From: Pseudanabaena yagii GIHE-NHR1
GTDB lineage: Bacteria; Cyanobacteriota; Cyanobacteriia; Pseudanabaenales; Pseudanabaenaceae
Reading direction: 5' to 3'
NCBI RefSeq assembly: GCF_012863495.1
Contig: NZ_JAAVJL010000001.1
Span: 2,290,001 to 2,354,000 of the forward strand
DNA length: 64,000 nt
Both the position numbers and the translations under genes were made by a program. A model generated the notes under the pieces. It did not search any database, had not been told where the DNA came from, and was given only the letters and a program-made list of their open reading frames with translations. Positions 24,439 through 34,189 of the stretch are shown one piece after another; position 1 is the first letter of the stretch, and each line of letters starts with the position of its first letter.

Positions 24439-27400
24439 ATGAGTGTTGCTGATGTTAATCAAAAGTCTTTGAGGCAGTTAACGCGCATTGTCCAGTTATC
24501 CCAAGGCTTTTCATTGTCGATCGCCTTATCTAACTATCGCGTATTACAAAAGCGCGTACTACAAGACTTGCGATCGCAACTTGCTGAGAATGGCTTACCT
24601 GAGACTGCAATCGCTACACTTGAACTAAAACCTGATGCGAAGACTTTGCTAGCACCGATTCAGGAATTGATGGGCGAGGTGCATCAATTGCCAACTGAGC
24701 AGAAGCCCAAGGTGTTAATGGTTTTGGGATTGGATGCGGTTACGGAAATCGAAGCGGTTTTGAAATCGGCGAATCGGGTCAGGGAGGAATTTGCCAATTG
24801 TTTAGAGTTTCCGATGATTTTGTGGCTGAACGATCGCACTCAGGATATTTTGACCCGTGAGGCGAGCGATCTGGCGAACTGGACTACGGCGGGGGCGATC
24901 GAGTTTCAGCTTGAGACGGAAGAACTAAAGGATTTAGTCCAAGTGTCAACTGAGGCAATGTTCGATCGCTTTATTGAGATTGACAAGCGAGAAACTTCTC
25001 TTCATGCTGAAATTTCTACTAGTTCACAGCAGTTTGAACTGATGTCAGCGATCACCGAATTAGAGGATCAAGAAATTGCGATCACGCCAGAATTAAGAGC
25101 TAATCTAGATTTTGCTTTTGGTTGTATTGCCTTTACAGACAAGGAGATTACACAGGCGCAAGAATTTTTTCAAAAAAGCTTAGAAATTTTTGCAGAATGC
25201 GATCGACTCAAACAGGCGATTTGTTTGTTGCAATTGGGAATGTGTGAGTTTAATCTTGCCTTTAGCGATCGCTATCATAAGCAACCTTTTTACGAGTCTT
25301 CTCAAAAATACTTTGCTGAAAGTATCCATCTTTTTCGTCAATTGGAACGCTGGGATTTGGTGGCGGCATATATTAATTTTTTGATGGCGACAATGGAGGA
25401 ATTGTTGAGTCGGGAAGCCCTCACCCCCAACCTCTCTCCCTCTGGGAGAGGGGAGCAAGAAGTAGATCTAACTCCCCCTCTCCTGCGGGAGAGGGGGCTG
25501 GGGGGTGAGGGCTTAGAATCTCTCGCCCATGAAGCCTTAGCTTTACATCAAACCTATCCCAATCAACTACGAGAGGCGCACGATCGCGCCATACTTGCAT
25601 CGATCAAACTTAGGGAAAAGGACTATCGATCGGCGAAAGAGTTTGCAGAATTGGCTTTGGCGCTCTATCACGAAGGAGAAGCTCTGAAACTATCGAATTT
25701 AAGTTTTTCCAAGCGTTATGGCTATGGGAAGTATGAGATCTGGTTGGCGAGAGCTTTGGAGGGATTGGGCGATCGCCAAGGTGCGATTAGGCGGCTGGAA
25801 GCGGTCAAGGCTAGCTGGAATCATCAGTACGATGCTCAGATCTATGTGGCAGTTTTGGAGGAGTTGCGATCGCTTTACACATCAGTAGGACTATATCTAG
25901 AAGCCTTTGAAACTAAGCAACATCAGCGATCGGTGGAGCAGCAGTACGGATTACGCGCTTTTATTGGCGCAGGTACGCTCAATCCAAAACGAGAAGGCAA
26001 TAATCCTGATCCCTATACGAATGTTGCGCCGCCGCCCGATGAGATTGCTCAAGAGATTGAGGCTTCGGGAAGAATGCCAGATGTGGAGAAATTGGTCGAT
26101 CGCATTGGTCAGGCAAGATTTCCGTTAACGGTGGTGCATGGGGATTCGGGTGCGGGGAAAAGTTCGATTTTGAGTGGTGGGGTGATTCCTGCGTTACGGC
26201 TCAGAGAGAGCTTTGATGGGCGTAGGGTTTTAGTTTTGGCGGTGAAAACCTATAAAGATTGGAGTGGCGAAATTCGGCGGCAGTTACAGAATTATTTCCC
26301 CGATCGCGATCACGATATCGATCCGATTCATCATTTCAAGCGGAATATTGATGAGAATTATTTGACGGTTTTAATATTCGATCAGTTTGAGGATTTCTTT
26401 TTTAAGAAGGAAGATTTTCGCGATCGCTTGCCGTTTTATAAGTTCCTGAAGGCTTGTTTGCATACAGATTTTGTGCGGGTGGTGTTGTCGTTGCGCGAGG
26501 ACTATCTGCATTATTTGTTGGAATGCGATCGGGCTGTGGATTTGGAAAAAGTAGAGAATGACATTCTCGGTAAGCAGGTGCGGTACTATTTGGGGGATTT
26601 TACGCAGAAGCAGGCGCGACAGGTGATCGAGGCTTTGACTAGGCGATCGCAGTTACGGTTGGAGCCTGAGTTGATTGATCGCCTTGTGACGGATTTGAGC
26701 GGTGAGCAGTTGCGGATTTTGCCGATTGAGTTGCAGGTGGTGGGGGCGCAGTTGGAGTCGGAGGTTCCACCAATCGCGAATCTGCGTGAGTATCTTGCCT
26801 TGACGGGGGATACGCAGCGTAAGTCGAGTGAGGTGTTGGTGGAGCGGTGGTTGGAGAATGTAGTGCGGGACTGTGGGGTGGCGAATAAGGAGTTGGCGGA
26901 GAGGGTGTTGTATGCGTTGACGGGGAATGAGGAGAAGCGTCCGCAAAAGACGCAAGCGGAGCTTGCTAGTGAGTTGTTGCCCTCTTCAGCCCCCCAGAAT
27001 TTTGGGGAAACAGAGGAGGTTTCTAAAGCCCCCCTAGCCCCCCAATTCTGGGGGGGACAAGAGAATGACCATGTTTCAAAGTCCCCCAGTATTGGGGGAT
27101 TTAGGGGGCTAGATAACATTGCTTCGGAGAATGGAGGAGCAGAAAATCTCTCGCTGGTGCTAGCCGTTCTCGTTGGTTCTGGGCTTGCTTTTCGGGTGAG
27201 TAGTTCCCCTGATGATCGCTTTCAGTTGATTCATGATTATTTGGTTAGCTTTATTCGCAAGAAGTACAAGATAGATTGGGCGGCGGAGTTGATGGAAGAA
27301 CGAAAGAAACGGGAGTTAGCGGAAAAAGAGAAAGATATCTATGCTGTTGCGAATCGTAAAGCATGGCAAAGAATCAGGGTGGGATCGATATTTCTAGGAA

Positions 27401-30090
27401 TTGCTTCTGTGGCGGCTATAGGAATTGGTATTTATGCTGGTAAGACATTTCAGGACTCGCAGAAAGCTATAGCAATTACTCAAATTGAGAAACAGAGCGC
27501 TGAAGCAGAGAGACTCTTTAAAACTCAAGAATTTCAAGCCTTTCTCCCTGCGGTGAGAGGTGCAAAACGGCTCAAGACATTCATTAAGGATTCTCAACAA
27601 ATTGAGCAATATCCTTCAGTAAGTCCTCTTAGTGCTTTGCAACTGATTTTGAGAGATGGACGAGAGCGGTTACAGTTTTGGGAAGTAAACGTCATAGTTT
27701 CTCGCGATGGGAAAAGGTTAGCAACCGATATGCACAGAGATGGAACCGTTAGGATTTGGGATTTAGATGGCAAAGAGATTGCGAAACTGCAAGGGCTTCA
27801 AAAACAGCAAGGAGAATATATTCGGAGTGTCGAATTTTCTCCCAATAGTACAAGGATCGCGACCATTGGAAATGATAAAACTGTACGAATATGGGATTCA
27901 GATGGCAAAGAGATTGCGAAACTGCGAGGGCTTCAAGAGGGGACTTCAAGCGTGGTATTTTCTCCCGATAGTACAAGGATCGCGACCATTGGAAATGATA
28001 AAACTGTACGAATATGGGATTCAGATGGCAAAGAGATTGCGAAACTGCGAGGACTTCAAGAGGGGACTTCAAGCGTGGTATTTTCTCCCGATAGTACAAG
28101 GATCGCGACCATTGGAAATGATAAAACTGTGCAAATATGGGATTTAGATGGCAAAGAGATTGCGAAATTGCAAGGGCTTCAAGAGTGGGGTTCGAGTGTG
28201 GTATTTTCTCCCGATAGTACAAGGATCGCGACCATTGGAAATGATAAAACTGTACGAATATGGGATTCAGATGGCAAAGAGATTGCGAAACTGCGAGGGC
28301 TTCAAGAGGGGACTTCAAGTGTGGTATTTTCTCCCGATAGTACAAGGATCGCGACCATTGGAAATGATAAAACTGTGCGAATATGGGATTTGGATGGCAG
28401 AGAGATTGCGCAACTGCAAGGGCTTCAAGAGGATATTCGGAGTGTCGAATTTTCTCCCAATAGTACAAGAATCGCTACTATTGGAAACGATAAAACTGTG
28501 CGAATATGGGATTCAGATGGTAAAGAGATTGCGAAAATGCAAGAGATTCAAGGGGGGACTTCAAGTGTGGTATTTTCTCCCGATAGCAAAAGATTAGTCA
28601 TCTTTAGCGAAGGTGGAACCGTTAGAATTTGGGATTTAGACGGCAAAGAAATTGCAAAACTACAAGAGCATCAAACGTTTGCTTCAAGCGTGGTATTTTC
28701 TCCTGATGGCAAAAGGATCGCGACCGGTGGCAGAGATGGAATCACTAGGATTTGGGATTTAGATGGTAAAGAGATTACGAAACTGCAAGGGCATCAAGGA
28801 GATGTTTTGGGTATCGTATTTTTTCCTGATGGTAAAAAGTTACAGACTTATGGAAAGGATGGAAGTATTAGGATTTGGGATTTAGATGGCAAAGAAATTG
28901 CAAAATTGCAAGGGCATCAAGGTTGGCTTTCGAGTGTGGCATTTTCTCCCGATGGCAAAAGATTAACCACCCTTGGCAATGATAAAACTGTGCGAATATG
29001 GGATTTAAATGGCAAAGAACTTGCGAAACTGCAAGGGCTTCAAGAGGATATTCGGATTGTCGGATTTTCTCCCGATAGTAAAAGGATCGCTACTATTGGC
29101 AATGATAGAACTCCTAGAATATGGGATTTGGATGGTAAAGAGATTGCAAAACTGCAAGGGCATCAAGGAGATGTTTGGAGCATAGTATTTTCTCCCGATG
29201 GCAAAAGGATTGCAACAAGTGGTAGTGATGGAATCGCTAGGATTTGGGATTTGGATGGCAGAGAGATTATGAAACTGCAAGGGCATCAAATGTTTGCTTC
29301 AAGCGTGGTATTTTCTCCTGATGGCAAAAGGATCGCGACCGGTGGCAGAGATGGAATCGCTAGGATTTGGGATTTGGATGGCAAAGAGATTGCGAAACTG
29401 CAAGGGCTTCAAGAATGGGGTTTGAGTGTCGAATTTTCTCCCGATAGCACAAGGATCGCTACCATTGGAAATGATAAAACTGTGCGAATATGGGATTTGG
29501 ATGGCAAAGAAATTATGAAACTGCAAGGGCTTCAAGGAGGGATTGAGAGAGTAGTATTTTCTCCCGATGGCAAAAGATTAGCCCTTAGTAGTAGCTTTAG
29601 CTTTAACAAAAAGGCACTAATTTTGGATTTAGATAGCAAAAAGGTTACGGAACTGCAAGGATTTCAAAATTGGTCTAGTATAATAACATTTCTGCCCGAT
29701 GGCAAACACTTAGCAATCCTTGATGATAGAGCCGTACAAATATGGGATCTTGAAGGGAAAGAGATAGCAAACCTGCGAGGACATCAAGGAGGGATTGAGA
29801 GCGTGGTGTTTTCACCCGATGGCAAACGCTTAGCAACAAGTAGCAAGGACGAAACCGTTCGTATTTGGGATATACAAGGTAGACAGATTGCAGAGTATCA
29901 AGGTTACGGATATATCAGCGAAGACTTCCAATTTATCGCCACAGTTCCTAAAGAAAATCCCTCTATCGTCAAACTCTGGCGCATCCAAAACCTAGACGAG
30001 ATGCTAGATAGCGCCTGTGCGCGGTTACGCCCCTACCTCACCACCAATCCCGATGTTTCTGAAAGTGATAGAAAGCTTTGTGATAAGTAA
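24439..30090 (+). CDS. Giant STAND NTPase with WD40 propeller repeats, 1883 aa
   Basis: Probably a signal-sensing or immune-type ATPase. Regions: an iSTAND-like domain without a clear P-loop (about 1-175, with VLMVLGLDAVTEIEAVL), a helical TPR-like part (200-530), an nSTAND1-type NTPase with Walker A GDSGAGKSS at about 567 and Walker B LIFDQFEDF at about 645, a helical/winged-helix part to 950, one transmembrane helix at about 980-1000, and some 18 WD-type repeats (about 1085-1830) with the RIWDLDGKEIAKLQG core. The C-terminus, LDEMLDSACARLRPYL, is typical of cyanobacterial WD40 proteins. Two dispersed palindromic repeats are embedded in frame (25417, 26988). Several WD repeats are nearly identical at DNA level. 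No nuclease or protease effector domain is visible, so any effector must be elsewhere. Confidence 0.85.
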   Translation: MSVADVNQKSLRQLTRIVQLSQGFSLSIALSNYRVLQKRVLQDLRSQLAENGLPETAIATLELKPDAKTLLAPIQELMGEVHQLPTEQKPKVLMVLGLDAVTEIEAVLKSANRVREEFANCLEFPMILWLNDRTQDILTREASDLANWTTAGAIEFQLETEELKDLVQVSTEAMFDRFIEIDKRETSLHAEISTSSQQFELMSAITELEDQEIAITPELRANLDFAFGCIAFTDKEITQAQEFFQKSLEIFAECDRLKQAICLLQLGMCEFNLAFSDRYHKQPFYESSQKYFAESIHLFRQLERWDLVAAYINFLMATMEELLSREALTPNLSPSGRGEQEVDLTPPLLRERGLGGEGLESLAHEALALHQTYPNQLREAHDRAILASIKLREKDYRSAKEFAELALALYHEGEALKLSNLSFSKRYGYGKYEIWLARALEGLGDRQGAIRRLEAVKASWNHQYDAQIYVAVLEELRSLYTSVGLYLEAFETKQHQRSVEQQYGLRAFIGAGTLNPKREGNNPDPYTNVAPPPDEIAQEIEASGRMPDVEKLVDRIGQARFPLTVVHGDSGAGKSSILSGGVIPALRLRESFDGRRVLVLAVKTYKDWSGEIRRQLQNYFPDRDHDIDPIHHFKRNIDENYLTVLIFDQFEDFFFKKEDFRDRLPFYKFLKACLHTDFVRVVLSLREDYLHYLLECDRAVDLEKVENDILGKQVRYYLGDFTQKQARQVIEALTRRSQLRLEPELIDRLVTDLSGEQLRILPIELQVVGAQLESEVPPIANLREYLALTGDTQRKSSEVLVERWLENVVRDCGVANKELAERVLYALTGNEEKRPQKTQAELASELLPSSAPQNFGETEEVSKAPLAPQFWGGQENDHVSKSPSIGGFRGLDNIASENGGAENLSLVLAVLVGSGLAFRVSSSPDDRFQLIHDYLVSFIRKKYKIDWAAELMEERKKRELAEKEKDIYAVANRKAWQRIRVGSIFLGIASVAAIGIGIYAGKTFQDSQKAIAITQIEKQSAEAERLFKTQEFQAFLPAVRGAKRLKTFIKDSQQIEQYPSVSPLSALQLILRDGRERLQFWEVNVIVSRDGKRLATDMHRDGTVRIWDLDGKEIAKLQGLQKQQGEYIRSVEFSPNSTRIATIGNDKTVRIWDSDGKEIAKLRGLQEGTSSVVFSPDSTRIATIGNDKTVRIWDSDGKEIAKLRGLQEGTSSVVFSPDSTRIATIGNDKTVQIWDLDGKEIAKLQGLQEWGSSVVFSPDSTRIATIGNDKTVRIWDSDGKEIAKLRGLQEGTSSVVFSPDSTRIATIGNDKTVRIWDLDGREIAQLQGLQEDIRSVEFSPNSTRIATIGNDKTVRIWDSDGKEIAKMQEIQGGTSSVVFSPDSKRLVIFSEGGTVRIWDLDGKEIAKLQEHQTFASSVVFSPDGKRIATGGRDGITRIWDLDGKEITKLQGHQGDVLGIVFFPDGKKLQTYGKDGSIRIWDLDGKEIAKLQGHQGWLSSVAFSPDGKRLTTLGNDKTVRIWDLNGKELAKLQGLQEDIRIVGFSPDSKRIATIGNDRTPRIWDLDGKEIAKLQGHQGDVWSIVFSPDGKRIATSGSDGIARIWDLDGREIMKLQGHQMFASSVVFSPDGKRIATGGRDGIARIWDLDGKEIAKLQGLQEWGLSVEFSPDSTRIATIGNDKTVRIWDLDGKEIMKLQGLQGGIERVVFSPDGKRLALSSSFSFNKKALILDLDSKKVTELQGFQNWSSIITFLPDGKHLAILDDRAVQIWDLEGKEIANLRGHQGGIESVVFSPDGKRLATSSKDETVRIWDIQGRQIAEYQGYGYISEDFQFIATVPKENPSIVKLWRIQNLDEMLDSACARLRPYLTTNPDVSESDRKLCDK
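25417..25510. repeat. Palindromic intergenic-type repeat embedded in the STAND gene
   Basis: GCCCTCACCCCCAACC at the left and GGCTGGGGGGTGAGGGC at the right are inverted repeats, with a second pair (CCCTCTGGGAGAGGGG and CCCCTCTCCTGCGGGAGAGGGG) inside. This element type is usually intergenic. Here it is read in frame and adds about 31 residues (from ALTPNLSPSGRGEQEV onward) between two helices of the TPR-like region. Confidence 0.85.
26988..27112. repeat. Second C/G-run repeat embedded in the STAND gene
   Basis: Three short inverted units with CCCCCCAGAATTTTGGGG, CCCCCCAATTCTGGGGGGG and CCCCCAGTATTGGGGG follow one another. The frame stays open and yields a low-complexity linker rich in Pro, Ser and Gly (SSAPQNFGETEEVSKAPL and onward) between the NTPase helical part and the next conserved segment. 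It resembles dispersed intergenic repeats and not protein-coding DNA. Confidence 0.8.
27836..28590 (+). repeat. Near-identical 120-bp tandem repeats in the WD40 region
   Basis: Units of about 120 bp encoding FSPDSTRIATIGNDKTVRIW are nearly identical over six copies, including synonymous positions. Units further downstream are more diverged, though the pair at 28700 and 29320 is again almost identical. This pattern means recent expansion by recombination, giving rapid change in the number of propeller blades. Confidence 0.9.
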
Positions 30091-30135
30091 AAAGGAAAAA
30101 GGAAAAAATTTGATTTTGGTTAATTGTGAGGGTCG

Positions 30136-30201
30136 AGATCTCCGACTTTTTCTGTGTAATTACAGATCACCTTTCTCCACCACCCAAAAAGTCGGAGATC
30201 T
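30136..30201. repeat. Perfect 16-bp inverted repeat (AGATCTCCGACTTTTT)
   Basis: AGATCTCCGACTTTTT at 30136-30151 and its exact complement at 30186-30201 enclose a 34-base loop, about 45 bases after the STAND-WD40 stop. It could terminate that transcript, since the left arm ends in T5. The remaining gap up to 30322 is C-rich and non-coding. A further imperfect inverted repeat, GGGCAAAGCATTCCC (30323) with GGGAATGCTATGCCC (30374), 14 of 15 pairing, follows and looks like another dispersed element. Confidence 0.75.
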
Positions 30202-30469
30202 GTATCCTTCTCAGGCAGACTCAATCCGCAAATGCTACGCCCTCTCCGCTTTCACCGATCGCTTGTCCCTACCCTACCCTCCCCACCTTCGCCGATAAAT
30301 CGTCCCTAAGTTGCAAAGTTCTGGGCAAAGCATTCCCAAAATAAAGCGATCTTCAAAATTGATAGATTACTGCGGGAATGCTATGCCCCTTTTATCTAGG
30401 AAGAAAAGTAAAAGATAAAATCTTTACTACAATCCAAACAAGCAAAAGCAAAGATAAACTCGTTTTGCC

Positions 30470-30640
30470 CCTAGGGACACCAAGCCCGAACTGTAGATAG
30501 AGTCGTCTCTGCTTAAACAGTAGAAACAAGTAAAGACTGGACAGTATCAGAGGTCGCCCAACGGGTAAACCTGCATTCACAAGGATAGTTCAATACCACT
30601 GATTGCTTGATGGACAAATCTAGCAAAAAGACTGAAACCA
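30470..30640 (+). ncRNA. Candidate IS110 guide (bridge) RNA leader
   Basis: The roughly 170 bases directly upstream of the IS110 transposase have no ORF but contain several short complementary segments, for example CTCTGCTTAAACAG and nearby GAACTGTAGATAGAGTCG, consistent with folded loops. IS110-group elements encode a structured bridge RNA in the non-coding end upstream of the transposase, which guides target and donor choice. The position fits; the fold has not been computed and the element's left boundary is not known. Since the transposase here is frameshifted, the RNA would be a relic or could act in trans. Confidence 0.35.
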
Positions 30641-30643
30641 CTG

Positions 30644-31631
30644 ATGAACAATAACAATGAAGTATGTGATGTTTTAGGAATAGATATCAGCAAAGCCAAA
30701 TTTGATGTTGCCCTCATCCAAGGTAACGCCAAAATTAAGAGCAAAGTATTTGCCAACAATCCTGAAGGATTTGCTGAATTACAAGCATGGCTAAACCTTC
30801 AAAGTGTCACACATTTGCATAGCTGCATGGAAGCCACCAGTACTTACGGTAATGCTTTAGCTAGATTCTTAGTAGAAAGAGGATACAAAGTAAGTATCGT
30901 CAATCCAATCCCGTCCCAAAGCCTTTGGCAAGAGTGAATTAAGTCGCACAAAAACAGACCGTGCTGATGCCAAAGTTATTGCCAGATTTTGTGCTGCTTT
31001 AAAACCTGCACCATGGACACCACCACCATTAGAAATTGAGCAACTCCAAGCATTGGTGCATCGTTTAGACAGCTTAACCGCCATGCAGCAACAAGAGCAG
31101 AATCGTCTTGCTACGGCTGATCCAATTTTGGTTGAAGCAATTAACTCTCACATTGATTTTCTCAAAGAACAAATTGAGATGACCAAGAAATTGATCCGTC
31201 AGCACTTTGATCAACACCCTCATTTGAAATCGCAACAGGATTTATTGACTTCCATTCCTGGTATTGCTGATTTGACTGCAACTGTTTTACTCGCAGAAAT
31301 TCGTGATATTTCTGCCTTTGATACTGCTGATCAACTGGCAGCTTTTGCGGGTTTAACTCCCCGTGAGTTCTCTTCTGGTTCTTCGATTCATGGCAAACCG
31401 CGTTTATCAAAAATTGGTAATTCGCGTTTGCGTAAAGCTCTATTTATGCCTGCGATTGTTGCTCGGCGTTATAATTCACCGATTGCTGCTTTCTGCGATC
31501 GCCTTACGGCTAAGGGTAAGTCCAAAATGTCTGTCATTGGCGCTGTCATGCACAAGCTGTTACGACAGGTCTTTGGCGTTCTCAAGTCTCAGCGTTCTTT
31601 CGACCCTAATTTTGTTCAAATTCCCTCTTGA
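30644..31631 (+). pseudogene. IS110-family transposase, frameshifted
   Basis: The first part (30644-30937) starts with the RuvC-like segment VLGIDISKAKFDVALI and has the conserved Glu in HSCMEATSTYG. One extra base near 30910 shifts the frame; in the next frame the protein continues RPKAFGKSELSRTKTDRADAKVIARF, carrying the last two acidic residues of the DEDD set. The C-terminal Tnp_20 part has SIPGIADLTATVLLAEI and GLTPREFSSGSSIHGKPRLSKIGN with the catalytic serine. The total would be about 329 aa, the family's size. No inverted repeats are evident, normal for IS110. Its right end abuts a truncated uma2 gene. Confidence 0.9.
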
Positions 31632-31654
31632 CTTTTTGCTACTCAAGACAGTAT

Positions 31655-32134
31655 CTACCTGAAAGCGAAAAAATTAAAGTTTTGATTAGAGATTCTGTAC
31701 AGGTCTTGATGGACGAAATGGAAATTGATTTTGAGGGGTTTGGCTCCAAGACTTTCAAGCGCATGGACAAACTTGCAGGACTAGAACCCGATGACTGCTT
31801 CTACATTCAAAACAATGTCGCTATGCGTGGTATCCGCAAACTAGACATGACCATCGATCCGCCACCCGATCTAGCGATCGAGGTAGATGTAACTTCCAAA
31901 ACTAAGTTTGATGTTTATCGTACCCTTGGTGTGCCTGAACTCTGGCTATACGATCAGAGCTTGAAAATTTATATCTTGTGTGATGGCGATTATGTCGAAT
32001 CACAGTTAAGCCCTATTTTTGGTGATCTTCCTATCCGTGATGTCATACCGCAGTTTTTAGAGATCAGTCTTAGCCAAGGACGCAGTGCAGCTATGAAGGC
32101 TTTTCGGTTATGGATGCAAGAGAACTTATCATAA
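31655..32134 (+). pseudogene. Uma2-family (DUF820) endonuclease-like gene, 5'-truncated
   Basis: The frame begins abruptly at SEKIKVLIRDSVQVLMDEM, just after the IS110 transposase stop, and continues with the PD-(D/E)XK-like core GFGSKTFKR, the segment PDDCFYIQN, DPPPDLAIEVDVTSKTKFDVY and the ending VPELWLYDQSLKIY. Members normally have another 50 or more residues in front, so the N-terminus has been lost at the IS110 boundary and I could not find it on the other side. Nine bases after the stop region an IS4 copy is inserted. A shorter product from an internal Met is possible but would lack part of the fold. Confidence 0.8.
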
Positions 32135-33072
32135 CTAAATACCCTTAGTACAGGACAAAAAGTTGCAAAAGTAGGCAGGGAGGGGTTTTATAAAAGATAA
32201 CCACATCGTAAATAAAACCCCTATGAAAGAGATTAACCTATTCCGAGAAAAGTTGCAGCAACATCTGCAATGGAATAGAGCAAGACTAGCCTTTGTGTCC
32301 ATGTTCTTGATCGCGCTAATGCGAGTAAAGACAGTAAACCTAGCTGAAATTGCCACAGGATTTAGTGGTTATGCCAAAGTCGAATCACACTATAAGAGGT
32401 TACAGAGATTTTTTCGAGACTTTGAAGTGGACTATGAAAAGATCGCACTCATGGTCGTCAAAGTCATGCAAATCCCCGAACCTTGGGTAATTTCTATCGA
32501 CCGCACCGATTGGGAATTCGGTAAAACCGTGTTTAATGTGCTGACATTGGGAATAGTGCATTACGGTATTGCATTCCCGTTGGTATGGATGATGCTGGAC
32601 AAAAAAGTAACTCAAACACCGTGAGCGCTGTGAATTGTGTAATCGATTTCTGGAAATATTTGGAGACCGCAAAATCGACTTTTTGAGTGCAGACCGAGAG
32701 TTTGTCGGTGAGGATTGGTTAGATTACTTGTTGTGTGAACCATGTAACCGTTTTCGTATCCGCCGTAAAAATACTTTGCTCAATGACGGGCAGAAAAAAC
32801 TGCGTGCCGACATTTGTTTTCAAGACCTCCAAGTTGGTCAGTCCAAAGTATTGTCCAAGCCCAGAAAGGTTTGGAACCATTGGCTTCGTATAGCCGCTAT
32901 GCGTCTTGATGATGGCGATTTATTAATTGTCGCGACGACTCATGACCCTGATACGGCTATTGCTGACTATGCTAAGCGTTGGGCTATTGAGACTTTATTC
33001 GGGTGCTTTAAAACCCGTGGCTTTTGTTTGGAGTCCACTCATCTTCAAGATCCTGAACGTCTTTCCAAACTA

Positions 33073-34189
33073 TACCTTGACAGGGGGTAGACTTTATTTT
33101 TCATAAGAGTAAAGATGGAAGAAACGTTAACTTTTCTCCAAGATGCTCCGAATAACATTTACCAAGGAAGAAATAGATGCGCTGCATTACGAAAGATTCC
33201 ATCATCCGCATCCACGAGTGCAGAGAAAAATGGAAGCACTATACCTAAAAAGCCAGAAATACGCGCACAAGGAAATTACACAACTGCTAAGAATCAGTGA
33301 ACCGACACTGTTGAACTATTTACGAGATTATAAAGAAGGTGGGATAAGCAAACTGAAAGAACTGACCTTTAATCGCCCCCAGAGTGAACTAAAACAGCAT
33401 CAAGAAAGTTTAGAGATATATTTTCGAGAACATCCACCTAAAACGCTGGCTCATGCAGCAGCAAAAATTACTGAGTTGACAGGGATTGTCCGTAGTCGAG
33501 AACAGGTGCGTCATTTCCTGAAATCGATGGGAATGAGTTGTCGTCGAGTGGGGCTAATACCTGCAAAGGCTGACCCAGCAGCACAAGAGGAATTTCTTAA
33601 AAAAAACTAGAACCGCGCTTAGAGGAAGCTAAATCTGGACAAAGAGCCGTTTTCTTTGTTGATGCTGCTCACTTTGTCCTTGGAGCCTATTTAGGCTTTT
33701 TGTGGTGTTTTGAACGCTTGTTTCTTAAATCTGGGTCGGGAAGGCAGCGTTTTAATGTCCTCGGTGCACTTAATGCTGTTACTCATGAGTTGATTACTGT
33801 GACTAATGATTCTTACATCAATGCTCAAAGTGTTTGTGACTTACTCCACAAACTTGCGGCTTTGGGTTTGACTATACCCATTACTCTTGTCTTGGATAAT
33901 GCTCGTTATCAAAAGTGTGTTTTAGTTTTTGAGTTGGCTCAGTCATTAAATATCGAGCTTCTTTATTTGACTACTTACTCTCCAAACTTAAACTTGATTG
34001 AGCGTCTTTGGAAATTTGTGAAGAAACAGTGTCTCTACTCCGTCTATTACCCTGATTTTGATTCTTTCAAGTTTGCTATTGCTTCTTGCCTTGAGAATTC
34101 CCGCACTACTCATAAAGCAGCTTTGGATTCTTTATTGACTTTGCGCTTTCAGTCTTTTGATAATGTTAAGTCTATTCCCTGTTAAGGTA
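33073..34189 (+). mobile_element. IS630-family element, copy 2 (1117 bp)
   Basis: Same ends, length and content as the copy at 7295-8411, inserted in the opposite orientation with TA duplicated at 33071-33072 and 34190-34191. The interrupted IS4 sequence CCAAAC-TA-ATTGC is intact in copies B and C, so the empty site is known and the element boundaries are certain. Confidence 0.95.
33143..34185 (+). CDS. IS630 transposase, copy 2, with -1 frameshift site
   Basis: An HTH part (33143-33610) ends EEFLKKN, and the DDE part lies in the -1 frame, joined at the slippery heptamer A-AAA-AAC at 33601-33607, just before the TAG stop. The full product would be about 346 aa, with the catalytic residues in FFVDAAHF, VLDNARYQ and NLIERLWKF. 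It differs from copy 1 by a few residues (for example ITQLL for IIQLL and KSGSG for KSGTG) and by no disabling change, so it may be active. The element lies inside a dead IS4 copy. Confidence 0.88.

Noticed and set aside
27749-28597. Long open frames on both strands within the WD40 region (up to 239 aa)
   Set aside because: They are shadows of the tandem repeats; period-120 DNA gives periodic open frames in all phases. Their products are repetitive and match nothing recognisable.
30910-30940. Programmed frameshift in the IS110 transposase
   Set aside because: There is no slippery run at the junction, and IS110 transposases are normally a single frame, so a one-base insertion is the simpler reading.
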